Made by a program: the position numbers and the translations under genes | The notes under the pieces: generated by a model | The model's database searches: none | The model's input: only the letters and a program-made list of their open reading frames with translations | Told to the model about the DNA's origin: nothing | Source: Fragilariopsis cylindrus CCMP1102 | Lineage: Eukaryota > Bacillariophyta > Bacillariophyceae > Bacillariales > Bacillariaceae | Assembly (NCBI GenBank): GCA_900095095.1 | Contig: FMBT01000294.1 | Span: forward strand, 186,001 to 250,000 | Direction of reading: 5' to 3' | Length of the DNA: 64,000 nt | Shown: piece after piece, positions 10,513-21,211 of the stretch | Numbering within the stretch: the stretch's first letter is position 1 | Layout of the letters: each line of letters begins with the position of its first letter

Positions 10513-11260
10513 AATTGTTATGCCGATGCTGCTACTGCTACTGCTACGGTGCCGACCCCTTAATGGTATCCGCAAAATTGAAAAGGGAGACGTCAGTTGT
10601 TCAGAAATTCTATCTATTTCTTGGATCTCTCTATTATTCTTTCACATACATCGCTCCTGTCTCAATCTGTTATCCTCATGTGATACTGTAATAAAGAAAA
10701 ATAAAGAATGAAGACAGTCAAAAGTCGTCCGTCCTTCGCTCGTGCGAATAAACAAAAATCGATAATATTTTCAGGTTTTTAAGAGAAGCAAACGTCACGA
10801 AATCTCCCGGGTTCACTCTCAAACTGCATAGGAGGCAACCACATGCATCATATCATGTACTACACAATCACGTTGGCCTCGCCAACTGTAAATCCAAAAA
10901 GAAACGTCCTACTAGATATCTATTACAAAGCATCAATAGCGACTAACTCTTGTAAAATCTTCCTCGTTCGCCAATTTGCGATCAGAAGTATCAACATTAC
11001 CGCTCCTTGTAACGCTCACAATGAAGTGCATCTTCCTCGCTCGCCGATCCATTCGTTCGTTGGCGACCAAAAGCCTAACATACGGTACAGTTATTGTTAC
11101 GATTACACATCTCTCGATTGTTCGACAATTCGCGATCAGAAGCAAAGGTCGCATAAAATAATATATCGGGTGAAGAGCAACTTCTCGCTATTATTTGCTT
11201 GACATAATTCTACATTCACAAAAATCAATACGGTATCATTATCTTCTCGAACATCACATT
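10513..11260. other. Shared upstream region of two divergent genes
   Basis: 748 bp between the nucleoside hydrolase start and the next plus-strand start. A sequence near 10970-10987 (TTCGCCAATTTGCGATCAGA) recurs imperfectly near 11123-11140 (TTCGACAATTCGCGATCAGA), with a related half near 11035-11050. Such spaced repeats in a promoter-sized gap could be binding sites. Open frames here look like chance. Confidence 0.4.
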
Positions 11261-12442
11261 ATGTCATTAGAACAATCGCTGGATAAAATCGCCGAAGGGA
11301 TGGGATTACTCAGCTGCGGCTTGAGACGTCTTAGCATTGAAGTCGAGAAAAGTAATGTTTACCGTTTGAAAACTATTCACAATGATGGTGGAATTACTTT
11401 TGATGCTAAAGCAGATCAATCCGTGGAATGTATCGGTGAGATGGTATATTCGGAATGGTTGGCCAACCTTCGCGATGGTGACGGATCGATCGATGATCCT
11501 CGTTTCAAGATCTACGGGCCTCCCCTTCCCAAACCGGACGACAAACATCGCGACAGCAAAGAGTACAGTCAAGCTCTTTCTAAGTACGAGGACTCCATAA
11601 AGCCACTGCTGAGGTCAGAAAAACTCAAAGATATCGAAAGATTGGAACCGGGTTGTTCACTCAGAGTTGAATACGATACCGGTGTCAATCGGCAAACTAA
11701 CTTCGAAATCCAACTTATCAAGACTTACAAGGTCGTCCATGATGATACTAAATTCCCGAGACTCATTCCTAGTGCAGCGGACAGACGTGTTGCATCCTTG
11801 TACATGTCCAACCCAACTCCTGGTATGGATATCGATGCAATTTTCCCATTCGCAAACATTGCAATGTTTCCCCCTACTGGTATTAAACGTTGGGTTTGTT
11901 TATTTCCTTCCTCTCCGTCGAACGGTGGTTTTATTGGTGGCGAATTCAAACGATTTTATGACGTGCTATTCATGCCAGCAAAAAGCTCATCGCTTTTTGA
12001 AGCTTTGGTTGTAATTGACCATACCATGAAGAAGTATCCGGAATGTCTTGATGATTGCCGTATAACATTTCCATTGAAATTGACCAAAGTGAAAGAGGCA
12101 AAGTACAATGCTTATTGGAATAAAGAACCGCATGGATTACGCGACTTGATTCCGAACCAACAATTTCATACGGTTGTTGACTGCCCGTACAAGTACGTTA
12201 ATCGTATCAAGGAGGGTGAGCTACTTAAATACAAAAATATTCTAGATTCGATGTTTCCCAAATGCTCGTTGGCGTATGGAAATGGTCGTTGGGCGAGCTA
12301 TCGCAACGGTAAAGTTATCATCGGTGAAGGGAACGATAAAGGTGGAAAGGATCGTGGTGTTCCAAAAGAAATATACGACGAAGTTTCGTACAAAGTTCGC
12401 TCTCTCTATGAGTTCTTATGCGTATGTGAAGCGCTCTTCTAA
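11261..12442 (+). CDS. Uncharacterised protein
   Basis: A 393-residue intronless frame from the ATG at 11261; the open frame extends 22 codons further upstream only to a TTG. Composition is ordinary, without homorepeats, which suggests a compact globular protein. Visible blocks include 'MVYSEWLANLRDGDGSIDD', 'PTGIKRWVCLFPSS', 'DCRITFPLKLTKVKEAKY' and 'YGNGRWASYRNGKVIIG'. The C-terminal half has a basic stretch. There is no signal peptide or membrane helix. I do not recognise the family; the codon use and intact length argue for a real gene. Confidence 0.65.
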   Translation: MSLEQSLDKIAEGMGLLSCGLRRLSIEVEKSNVYRLKTIHNDGGITFDAKADQSVECIGEMVYSEWLANLRDGDGSIDDPRFKIYGPPLPKPDDKHRDSKEYSQALSKYEDSIKPLLRSEKLKDIERLEPGCSLRVEYDTGVNRQTNFEIQLIKTYKVVHDDTKFPRLIPSAADRRVASLYMSNPTPGMDIDAIFPFANIAMFPPTGIKRWVCLFPSSPSNGGFIGGEFKRFYDVLFMPAKSSSLFEALVVIDHTMKKYPECLDDCRITFPLKLTKVKEAKYNAYWNKEPHGLRDLIPNQQFHTVVDCPYKYVNRIKEGELLKYKNILDSMFPKCSLAYGNGRWASYRNGKVIIGEGNDKGGKDRGVPKEIYDEVSYKVRSLYEFLCVCEALF

Positions 12443-13040
12443 ATATACAACCTGAAAGGTGTGCTATAGTATTGCAGTGGTCGTAATAGCTGATGAGAAA
12501 ATTGTGTTGTAATAATAGTATGGTTAATAAGATCAAAAAAGGAAGAAAAAATATGTAGCTTTGAAACGTTGCTCTTGAGACCCTAAAGCTATCACTATAA
12601 ACAAATAAGTTGTAATACAAATAACTATAAATTTAATATTCTCTGTTTCTCTCGGTACCGGTAGTTATATAAATTTTCTCAACATTTCCCACTACGTCCT
12701 AAATGATGGTTGTTCTTTGATGACGCCTGTCATGATCCACAAAGAACTAACGCGTACAGTAGTGAGGAAAACTACGAAGTCTCAAGGAATTGATGGAATG
12801 GGGAATATGAATTCTTCTTGATTGGAGTAGATGGTACAGTAAATCTACTAGCCACAGTCGAGAGTCTAGATTCTACTAAATGATGAATAATGGAACATAA
12901 TTCAGTAAATAACTGTGGTTTACTTAATAATTATTGAATAGTGTATGTGTGCGTATGTAGTATGTATGGCATCTCATTATGTTTATTTAAATAATGCAAA
13001 ATTATCTGTAAATAAAATATGGCAAGGTATGAAGAACAAT

Positions 13041-13290
13041 AGAAGAAATACGTGAGTTAAGCAGTTGGGAATACAACACATAATCAGTACATCTTCCAAT
13101 CGGGAAGCTTCTTTGCGTCAGGGTTAAAAAGCTCGAATTCAATTGTCGCATCAGATCACAACAAAGTTGCAATATTCAGACCCTCAGGATTGAAATACTC
13201 GTCATCCGCACAAACTTCATCCGAATATACATATAAATATACATACAAATTGTCTAAATCGATTTTCGTTTTTCTCACCTTCTCTATTAA
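13041..13290. repeat. Direct repeat, copy A
   Basis: Begins 'AGAAGAAATACGTGAGTTAA' and ends 'TTCTCACCTTCTCTATTAAA'. It matches copy B at 13364-13628 over nearly its whole length with scattered substitutions and a small indel (copy B has about 14 extra bases near 13422-13433). The offset between copies is about 323 bp at the left end. A 60-residue minus-strand frame in copy A (13156-13338) is read as by-product of the duplication, although its basic N-terminus resembles the basic tail of the adjacent methyltransferase. Confidence 0.85.
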
Positions 13291-13363
13291 ACAATTAATC
13301 TTCTTGGTTTCTGCCTTGCGGGAATGCCGCGTTTTCACTTAGCTATCAAGTAAAAAGAAAGAG

Positions 13364-13628
13364 AGAAGAAATACGTGAGTTAAGCAGTTGGAAATACTAC
13401 ACACAATCAGAACATCTTCAAATCAAGAATAGTCGGGAAGTTTCTTTGCGTCAGGGTTAAAAAGCTCGAATTCAATTGTCGCATCAGATCACAACAAAGT
13501 TGCAATATTCAGACCCTCAGGATTGAAATACTCGTCATCCGCAAAAACTTCAACCGAATATATATACACATACGTAGGTAAACAAAATTGTATAGGACTT
13601 AGGTCGTTTTTCTCACCTTCTCTATTAA
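13364..13628. repeat. Direct repeat, copy B (ends at the methyltransferase stop codon)
   Basis: The second copy of the unit described at 13041-13290. Its right end lies within 5 bases of the stop codon of the methyltransferase-like gene on the minus strand, so copy B is the present 3' flank of that gene and copy A looks like the displaced older or newer flank. The duplication therefore probably involved the gene's 3' end. Confidence 0.85.
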
Positions 13629-13632
13629 ATCT

Positions 13633-14884
13633 TTATATTTCCTGGTTTTGGTTAAGCTTACGTCGCTTTTTTTCTTTCTTGCTCTTCTTCTTCTTTTTTA
13701 TTTCCTTTTCACCACTACAACTGCTTGTCGAAGTAGAAGCAGTAACAACAGTAAATTTCAACAACTTACATTCCAATGCATGACCGAAATCACATGATGG
13801 AGTATCATCAAAGACTTGTTGAGAAATATCATGTATATGAAACCCATACTTGATTGCTTCCATTAATAAAAGTTGATGTGAGTCCTTACATCGTTCTTGT
13901 AAACATAAATATATGACAGTATCCTTGTGTGATAAGTATTGCATCGTTTCTAACATAGGTACAACAAACCTTGTTGAGAAAACAACATCAGTACCGACAA
14001 TATAATCAACAGAATGAGAGTCAATTTGTGCTTTGACACAGTCTTGCTTGTATCGTGTCCAATCCAATTCATCAACGGATAGTAGTGACGATGGTGTAGT
14101 ATTATTCGGAGTAGAACTATTAGGGGAGTTATGACGAGGAGGATAATTATGTTCTAAGTTAGAACGTAGATTGTCCATAACTTCATCAGTTTCCGTCAAG
14201 ATAACACGCCATTTGTTGTTGGTATCATCGTTCCCGCCTATGACACCTAATTCTAAAGCCTTGTGTAGAGTCAATCCCAACATCCCACCTGATATTAAAA
14301 AAAGTAGACAATAATATGCGATAAGCAGGTTTCAAAGTGTGAGACATCGATTGATCGAAAGTAGTAATAATAAAATCGTTGTAAAATTTATATAGTACAA
14401 CATCAACAAAAGAAAACTTACATCCAGCACCTAGCTCTAAAATTGTCGTGGTCGTCGAAGTGGTACACGTAGCAGCAGCAGCAGCAGTTTGATTACGAAT
14501 CAACCAATTATTTGATGATAAAAGATAATTCAATAACAGATACGAAGTTTCCCACACTATACCGCCAGTATGAGTTTCTGCCGAAACGTCTTGTCGAATT
14601 ACAATCGCATCATAATTTGATGTGGTTTTTGTTGCTGCGGTGTTATCGTTGTTGCTGTCATCTTCATCATCATCGATACTATCACTAGCTTGTAATCGAT
14701 AACTTACAGAAGGGGCGTTTGCTAATTCAAAAAATACGCTTGAAACGTCAGCATCTTCGTTACCGTCATATGATCCTGATACTGTTTGAACTTTCAATTC
14801 CGGTTGAGCGGAACAATGTTCATCCCACGCATCTTGAAAACATAAAACTGCTCTCGTTGATGTCGATGGATCGTTCGTCGTCAT
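13633..14884 (-). CDS. Protein-lysine methyltransferase-like (METTL21/FAM86 type)
   Basis: Two exons: 14422-14884 and 13633-14288, with a 133-nt intron. Splicing creates 'ILELGAGCGMLGL', the SAM-binding motif I of the Methyltransf_16 family, split exactly by the intron. The protein is about 372 residues. Before it, 'GGIVWETSYLLLNYLL' matches the usual 'G..vW....L..yl' lead-in. After it come 'VILTETDEVMDNLRSNLEHN' (acidic motif that binds the ribose) and 'VDYIVGTDVVFSTRFVVPML' (the post-motif region of these enzymes, usually D-x-x-Y/F). Members methylate lysines on chaperones, elongation factors and similar proteins; the target here is unknown. The C-terminal 25 residues are almost all Lys/Arg/Ser/Glu, which is unusual and borders the direct repeat. 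Probably cytosolic or nuclear. Confidence 0.85.
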
Positions 14885-16118
14885 CCTTTCTTCTTCTTTT
14901 TCTTCGTGATGATCACGACCTACGATACCTGGTCGTCAGTCATCGCTCTCTATGTGTGTACGTGTGTGTACGTGTGTGTCACTAGGACTATTTCTTCTCT
15001 GCTAGCTACTAGGATTGAATCATTTCACTAGCGATTATAGCTAGATTACAAGTATTACCATCGTAGCATTGTGCGCTCATAGTGTACCGTACAAGTTGTA
15101 ATATCTCCTTGAAATTCGAAAATAAGATATCTTGACGATTTGAACGATGGAGGGCGGGATCATCGCGTTGATTTTAAACTAGTCGAGAAAATGGATGGCT
15201 GTGCATGCATGTAGATTTTAGTATTACTGTAATGATGTTTTATGAGCCACAAATTAATTTACTTACTAAAGTTACTACACCACACTTACTAGTACTCCCA
15301 AGATACAATTCTTGCTGGTGCTAACGGTGTTTACTAAACCCTTTTAGTCAAATAATCTGATTCCTATTGTCCACGGGGATAATAGTATGATGCCAGCCAT
15401 ACAAGTATGTAAACGCATGTTTGTTTGTTTGTTTGTTTGTTTGTTTACAAAAGACATAATAGTACAAGCTGTCTCTCTGTATGTACAGCTAGGGTTGGGG
15501 TTAGGGACAGCAGTTATATTTGAGATGACTGAGATGCTTTAGCAAACTTGATGTTCGTACCATTGTTACCACTATTACTATTTAATCAGCAACAACAGCA
15601 GTAAGACAGATGTACTACTCTCCCAAAAACAATCACCATGTTTGGATTCACCTGATTGTAAGTAGTAGTACCACATACCTTTTCCTTGCCTTTTCCTACC
15701 TTGTCAATCTAATTTCTTTACCTATCCATGTTGTCATCTCTGCCCACATAATATCTCTATCTAGCTATGTATATTTACTCTGATACTGTTACCACCACCA
15801 ACTTCGACCTACTAGTATTATTGCTCAGCCACTGCACCTGTCGCGTGCATCGCTGAGAACTTTCTTCTACTGTGCCGTATCGTTATCACTGCGTCGCGCC
15901 ATGAGAAGAGAATAATTTACGCGCTGTGCCGTATATGCATCACATTTAGTAACTAGAGACGTCGCGTTTGTCGCGTACTTAAATGAATAATAATCAAAAG
16001 AATATATATGGAACATCCCATAAAATCAAAACAAACATCAACAAGATACAAGATACTAAATCTAAAGCAAAGCGAATAACAGTAGGAAGAAGAAGAAGAA
16101 GAATCAAACAAAAACGAA
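14885..16118. other. Shared upstream region of two divergent genes
   Basis: About 1.2 kb without a supported gene. It contains seven GTTT units at 15419-15446 and a telomere-like stretch at 15490-15506 (TAGGGTTGGGGTTAGGG). The purine-rich run just before 16119 (GAA repeats near 16087-16103) is probably the 5' leader of the next gene. Confidence 0.5.
15419..15446. repeat. (GTTT)7 microsatellite
   Basis: Seven perfect tetranucleotide units read directly from the sequence. Confidence 0.95.
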
Positions 16119-17987
16119 ATGAGAAACGCAGCAAGCAGCGATGCGGATACTGGGGTATCTGAAAATACGAAATCGAGTGATAAATGGAAGAACATAAAAG
16201 ATATGATGTTCACAGTGAATCTCGACGACTTTATTTATTACTCTATTAGTTTTTTATCATTAATTCTAGTACCGTTGGCTGGTGTGGCTGTGTTTCAAAG
16301 TTACTATATGATTGCCGTGAATAGGGAGCCGGTGGCAGAAAGTTTTTTCAGTGGATTAAATTGCAGCGATACTGGCCAATCAAATTCATATGATAAGGAA
16401 GTATGCAACAGCACCGAAACGTTCAATATCATATTCACTTTGTTTCAGAAGAAAGATGATTTCTTCTATTTTAAGCCACATACAGGACACTCATTCTGCA
16501 ACTCCGATTCCATTTCCACTGATCTTGCAAATCCATTTAGTTCCTTTTTAAATACAACAGAATTGCCAACGGACGTGCAGAAATTGTTTGGGGGCAACAT
16601 CGGGGATTGTAGTGAGGCTAGTCTATTGGGAAATGAGGTATTTGCCTTCATCACACTTGTATTTGCTCTATTTGGGGCCATTTGGCTTACAGTAATCAGT
16701 GGTCATTACTCCAATATAATCAAAGTGCACCTAGCACTGGCAATATCCACTATGATTTCTTCTTTAATAACGATCATCATTTTTGCTCTCGCAATCAATC
16801 CTTCACGATCCAGCGTCGATCCTACTTTTTGTGAAAGCCAATCACTATTTGAAAATTGTAGTGGATCAAAAGGTTCTGGTTTCTACTGTCAAATCGCGGT
16901 TGCTGTCTTGTCATTTCTAACAGTTCTCATCTGCGGTTTGGCTTTGAAATTCGATACGTCCGGGAAAACTCTATGCTGTGGAAAAGACGACGACCACAAT
17001 GGTGAAGCTCTCGAAGTCGACGAAGAAATAAATCAACGAGAACAAGAGGAGCAGCAGCCACAAGAGATACAACAAGACGGACGTGAGACCATTTCATCTC
17101 CTCTTCATCCTGTTTTACACACGCGACGACATTTACTGATGAAATTTGGGCGGTTTTTAGAATTTTTTCTAGCTATACTTGCATTTTCGCTGCAATTCAC
17201 CAAGTTGGAATTATTATATCCTGGTGGGAACGAATCGATTGAAATAGACACATATTTGTGGAACTTTGAGAAAAATGGATGGGCATTCTGTTCTGACAAT
17301 CACATCCTATTGAATCTAATAAAGCTGGTAAACTCAGGGGAAACATATGGCGATTGCATTCCTAAAGAACTTGTAGAAGTGTATGCGGGATTTCTCAAGG
17401 TCATGATTTTTGGAGGGTTGGCGCTTTTCTTGAAACATGATGCCAAAAGAAATCCAATGTTCTATCTTGGAGGTATCATCTCGGATATAGCTACGATATT
17501 TTTTGTAAGCCTCGCCATTCATAGCTTTTATACGAAAATTTATCCTGGGCGGAGCGAGATTGAACCGTCATTTTGTGACCAATTCAGTCCTGTGAGTGTT
17601 ATTAATGGTACATCGTATAATGGTACCGACGATTGCAACATAAGTCTTGGATCTGGTTTTTGGGTACTATGTGTAGTCCTGCTGGTAACGGTTCTGAACT
17701 TCGTTACAGAGTTTGTCGACAACGAAATCGGCCAGGAGTATGGAGCTATAAATGCTTTTAAGACCGTTTTCAATCGAGTGCGTAAAGGAAGAATGAAAAG
17801 TGCTATGCTGGGTCCTGCAAGTATATATCATATCTCGCAGGAAATAGTACAACAGGTTGCTGCGGCCGTTGCCGAAGAAGACGGTGAAGTTGGCGATGAT
17901 AGCGATAGTGTGAACGAGATCGTTGAATCAGAAAACAAGAAAAAAAATGGTAATACTGAACCGACACTTGATATTGACGTACGCTGA
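16119..17987 (+). CDS. Eight-helix membrane protein made of two similar four-helix halves
   Basis: A 622-residue intronless protein. Hydrophobic segments lie at about 40-66, 168-193, 202-226, 254-276, 340-366, 420-438, 447-471 and 513-535. Each half has the same plan: one helix, a long Cys-containing loop with N-glycosylation sequons, then three helices. The loop between the last two helices of each half carries the same pattern, 'PTFCESQ...ENCSG.GSGF' in the first half and 'PSFCDQF...DDCNISLGSGF' in the second, so the protein arose by internal duplication. The plan (long extracellular loop 1, short Cys loop 2) recalls tetraspan families such as claudin/PMP22, but I see no claudin signature and the similarity may be only topological. 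The N- and C-termini and the middle linker are acidic and probably cytosolic. Likely plasma or endomembrane; function unknown. Confidence 0.75.
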   Translation: MRNAASSDADTGVSENTKSSDKWKNIKDMMFTVNLDDFIYYSISFLSLILVPLAGVAVFQSYYMIAVNREPVAESFFSGLNCSDTGQSNSYDKEVCNSTETFNIIFTLFQKKDDFFYFKPHTGHSFCNSDSISTDLANPFSSFLNTTELPTDVQKLFGGNIGDCSEASLLGNEVFAFITLVFALFGAIWLTVISGHYSNIIKVHLALAISTMISSLITIIIFALAINPSRSSVDPTFCESQSLFENCSGSKGSGFYCQIAVAVLSFLTVLICGLALKFDTSGKTLCCGKDDDHNGEALEVDEEINQREQEEQQPQEIQQDGRETISSPLHPVLHTRRHLLMKFGRFLEFFLAILAFSLQFTKLELLYPGGNESIEIDTYLWNFEKNGWAFCSDNHILLNLIKLVNSGETYGDCIPKELVEVYAGFLKVMIFGGLALFLKHDAKRNPMFYLGGIISDIATIFFVSLAIHSFYTKIYPGRSEIEPSFCDQFSPVSVINGTSYNGTDDCNISLGSGFWVLCVVLLVTVLNFVTEFVDNEIGQEYGAINAFKTVFNRVRKGRMKSAMLGPASIYHISQEIVQQVAAAVAEEDGEVGDDSDSVNEIVESENKKKNGNTEPTLDIDVR

Positions 17988-18100
17988 TTCTCAGCGTTGT
18001 CAGTGAAAAATAATCATCAATATGGAAACGGGTTTTCACGGCTACAGATTGTCTATTGACTAATTGTAAACTATCAGATGCATACTTAACAATATAGGGT

Positions 18101-18124
18101 ACACACACACACACACACACACAC
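18101..18124. repeat. (AC)12 microsatellite
   Basis: Twelve AC units in the short gap between two convergent genes. Confidence 0.95.
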
Positions 18125-18175
18125 GCATGTTGACACTCAATAGTAATGATATATTTCGAATATTTTAATCAACTT

Positions 18176-20526
18176 TTATAAATTGAATCGCTTTAGAATT
18201 CTGTAAACCCATCTATACTTTCCTACCTCTTCATAGTATACCTCTGCAGCCATGGATTGGAGAGCAAATGCGTATGATGGGTATGGATGGACTGCCTTAG
18301 CTAAGTTCGGCCAGGTCATACCTGCCTTCATCGCAACGGAAATTTCTCCAATTAATTCTCCAGCTACCGGTGCCATTATCGTGGCTCCTAGAATCTTTTT
18401 CTTGCCCCGTTTCGAGTATATGACTTTTATCAAACCTTTTGTAAATCCATCGCAAATAGCCCTATCAACTTCGTCCAAATATAGGAGAGAAACGCCTACA
18501 GCTTTTTCTCCAAACTCGGCCTTGGCAGATCTTTCGGAATATCCTATAGTGGCTACCTCAGGACTGGTAAAAGTAGCTGTCGGAACGTCATTACCTAATT
18601 TCCCTGGATCTGTGAATGGAAGGAGGATGTTTCGAGCAGCAACTGCCCCCTGGTAACCTGAAAAATTCAGGAGAAAAATTAGGAAAAAGTGTCCAAGAGA
18701 ACGATCACAATAAGATATTATCAAAAGGAAGCGATTGTAATAGTTCTGACAACAACAACAACAACAACAACAAAAAGAACGACGTACCAGCGTAATGCGT
18801 GAATTGTTTATCACCCGTACAATCTCCCGCCGCGTATATCCCTTTGACTGTTGTTTGTAAACTATCGTTAACTACGATTCCGCCCGTTCTTTCATCAATA
18901 TCAATCCCGACAGTTTCCAAGCCAAGTCCTTCTGTTTCGGGTATTCTACCGATCGATAGCATCATAACATCACCTTCTATTATTACTTCCTGTTGACCAT
19001 CCGTCTCGTCGCTATCTGTAACTTTCACGTACGCAACGTGGCGGCTTGTTTTTCTATCGTTGTCGTTGTCATCGTTATTATTGTTATTATTGTTTAGTGA
19101 TGGTTCTACTTTCGATAATCGACCTAATACGACCTTAATGTTTTCGTCTTTTTCAAATACTTCTTTCATCAATTGTGATACCTCGACGTCATCAACATTC
19201 GATAGTAATATACCACTACTCCCCGTAACGATCGTAACTTGAGCACCTAATCTCGATAAGGCTTGTGCCAATTCACAACCAATCGGTCCACCACCAATAA
19301 CTGTCCATCGGTTTGGTAAACTTCCATCACCATCAAAATCTCGAGTCCATATTTCTTCATATGTTAAGTAATCAATGTCCGATAGACCAGGAATGGTTGT
19401 TGATGTTGGTCGGTTTGGTTTTGCACCCGTACATAATAAAATTCCATCCTTCGCTTCGACGATAGTAGTAGTTTTTTTAGAATCAGAATCATCGAAATTG
19501 CTAGATAAGAATGACACTGTTGTTGGTGATGTCAAACATGCTTTCATTCCTGTAATGGTATCGATACCGTATTTTTTTAGTGCTTTAGGAGAATCATCGG
19601 CTTCATAAATTGATTTCTGTTTTTCTTGAAAGTATGTTCTAACTTGATCAAAGTTGGCACGGACTTTTTTACGGTGATGAGTGTCATCACTATCATTATT
19701 TTCGTCGTTTTTGTTTTCAATATTGTTGTTGTTTTTGTTGCTGTTTTGAATTGCATAATTCCTTGCCATCTTTGACGCTTTGGCACTAGCTATCAATGAT
19801 TTCGATGGAACACATCCTGTTTTTATTAAATTTCAATATAGACGACATCAGATTATTTTTGTTGTTGTAGCACGAAAATAAAACAGAGATACAATCGCAA
19901 ATAGTAAGGAAATATAATGAAATTCACGAAAAGAAAGAAATTTCATTATGTAGAGTGTACGTACCAGTCCAAGTACAATCACCACCCAATCGTTCTTCTT
20001 CGATGATTAGAACAGATTTTTTTAATGTCCCACTTGCAAATTTTGCAGCTGTTAATCCTGCTGAACCTCCTCCGACTACAACCATATCATATGATGGTAA
20101 CAATGATGATGATAATACTTTATCGTCGTCATCGCTTTCTGACTTGGCTTTGGGAGGAAGAGCACGTAATCTTGTATATTTGTTGTTGTCGTTTATAATG
20201 AGTCCTACGAAATTCTTGTTTGCATGAGTGATGTGACTACTCCTTCTGTCAATGGTACTCACAACAGTGGACATTGGCAGTAATGCATCGACGAAACTAG
20301 ACGATGACGACGATGGCGTTCTTGAGAAAGATGCAGCAGAAGATCCAGCATTTCTCCATTGGGTAAACATGATCGTGTCATTAATAATGGTCGTAGTCGT
20401 TGTCGCGACAACAAAGACAACAGCGACAACGAGAATGATAGGATTATAATTCTGCTGATAATGATGATACTTCTTTCGACGCTGCGTTGTGCAACTAGAA
20501 TTGTGATAGCGCTCCATAATGGTCAT
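18176..20526 (-). CDS. Pyridine nucleotide-disulfide oxidoreductase, mercuric reductase-like
   Basis: Three exons: 19965-20526, 18788-19816 and 18176-18657 (introns of 148 and 130 nt). Both joins restore family motifs: 'GGDCTWTG|CVPSKS' gives the redox pair Cys184/Cys189, and 'FTHYAG|YQGAVAARN' restores the link to the dimerisation domain. About 690 residues. The FAD motif 'VVGGGSAGLTAA' is near 150, the NAD(P) motif 'VIGGGPIGCELAQAL' near 360, the second FAD motif 'IYAAGDCTGDK' near 520, then 'FTSPEVATIGYSE'. The family includes dihydrolipoamide dehydrogenase, glutathione reductase and MerA. The C-terminal active-site segment reads 'AVHPYPSYAFALQ': the His is present but the usual Glu of H-P-x-x-S-E is not. 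The N-terminus has a hydrophobic stretch at about 29-45 and then 'SSAASFSRTP', compatible with a signal anchor or plastid presequence. The substrate is not known. Confidence 0.88.
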
Positions 20527-21211
20527 TGTTTTATCGTTGCCGTTACTTGCTACACTTAGTCATTGCTTGTCGAATACCGGCAATAAAGTAGATTTACGAT
20601 CCCGGTAGAAAGATCTTTCACAAAAATACAAAAACGATTTTTGTATGAGTCGTAAAAGAAATCTAAGAGATATTTTAGCTTTTTTAGTTTGAGTCGAATG
20701 AATTCATCAAATTATGAGACTTTTATTTAAGGCAGTGACACGTCAGAGAGGTATGATGAATTCTCGAATACAAAAGCCCATCATCACCGACGACTGATGA
20801 ACGGCATTACGTGCACACCACGTCCACGTTTTAGTTGAAGAATCTTTGTGCTTTTTTTAGGAGTACTCCGTTTACAATCATTTGACAATTTTTTCATGCC
20901 GATGCTGTGGTGAAACTGATGTGTGTGATGATTCATGATGGGAGAATACAGTACGTCGTCCTCCACCTTGTCGCTTCTCTTTAACAAAAGATAAGAATAT
21001 TAAAGAATTTACTGCTTGCCATCGCTCCGTCCGTTCTTGCTTGCCGCTTCTATCTCTCACTCGTCTAATCTTTTTCTAGAAACTTTTATGTAGAAACACA
21101 AAATTCTCTCGATACTACTTACTTACTTGTATTGTACCCATCATCGAGATACTAACTAGGAAACGAGAATTCGACAGGACATTAAATCATATTATAAAGA
21201 ACAAATACAGA
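20527..21211. other. Shared upstream region of oxidoreductase and desaturase genes
   Basis: 685 bp between two divergent start codons. AT-rich with no supported gene; minus-strand frames here have no recognisable content. Elements for both genes must lie here. Confidence 0.5.

Larger units (their letters stand above)
12443..13632. other. Intergenic region carrying a direct duplication
   Basis: About 1.2 kb between convergent genes. Its right half consists of two copies of a 250-265 bp unit (13041-13290 and 13364-13628; see the repeat entries). The left half is AT-rich and shows nothing recognisable. Confidence 0.5.

Noticed and set aside
10121-10711. 196-codon plus-strand frame
   Set aside because: It is antisense to the Thr/Ser-rich part of the nucleoside hydrolase; its Val/Leu runs mirror the triplet repeats.
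10843-11202. 119-codon frame upstream of the 11261 gene
   Set aside because: No motif, overlaps other short frames on both strands, and lies in a repeat-bearing promoter-sized gap.
13156-13338. 60-codon minus-strand frame in repeat copy A
   Set aside because: Explained by the direct duplication; the equivalent part of copy B is non-coding.
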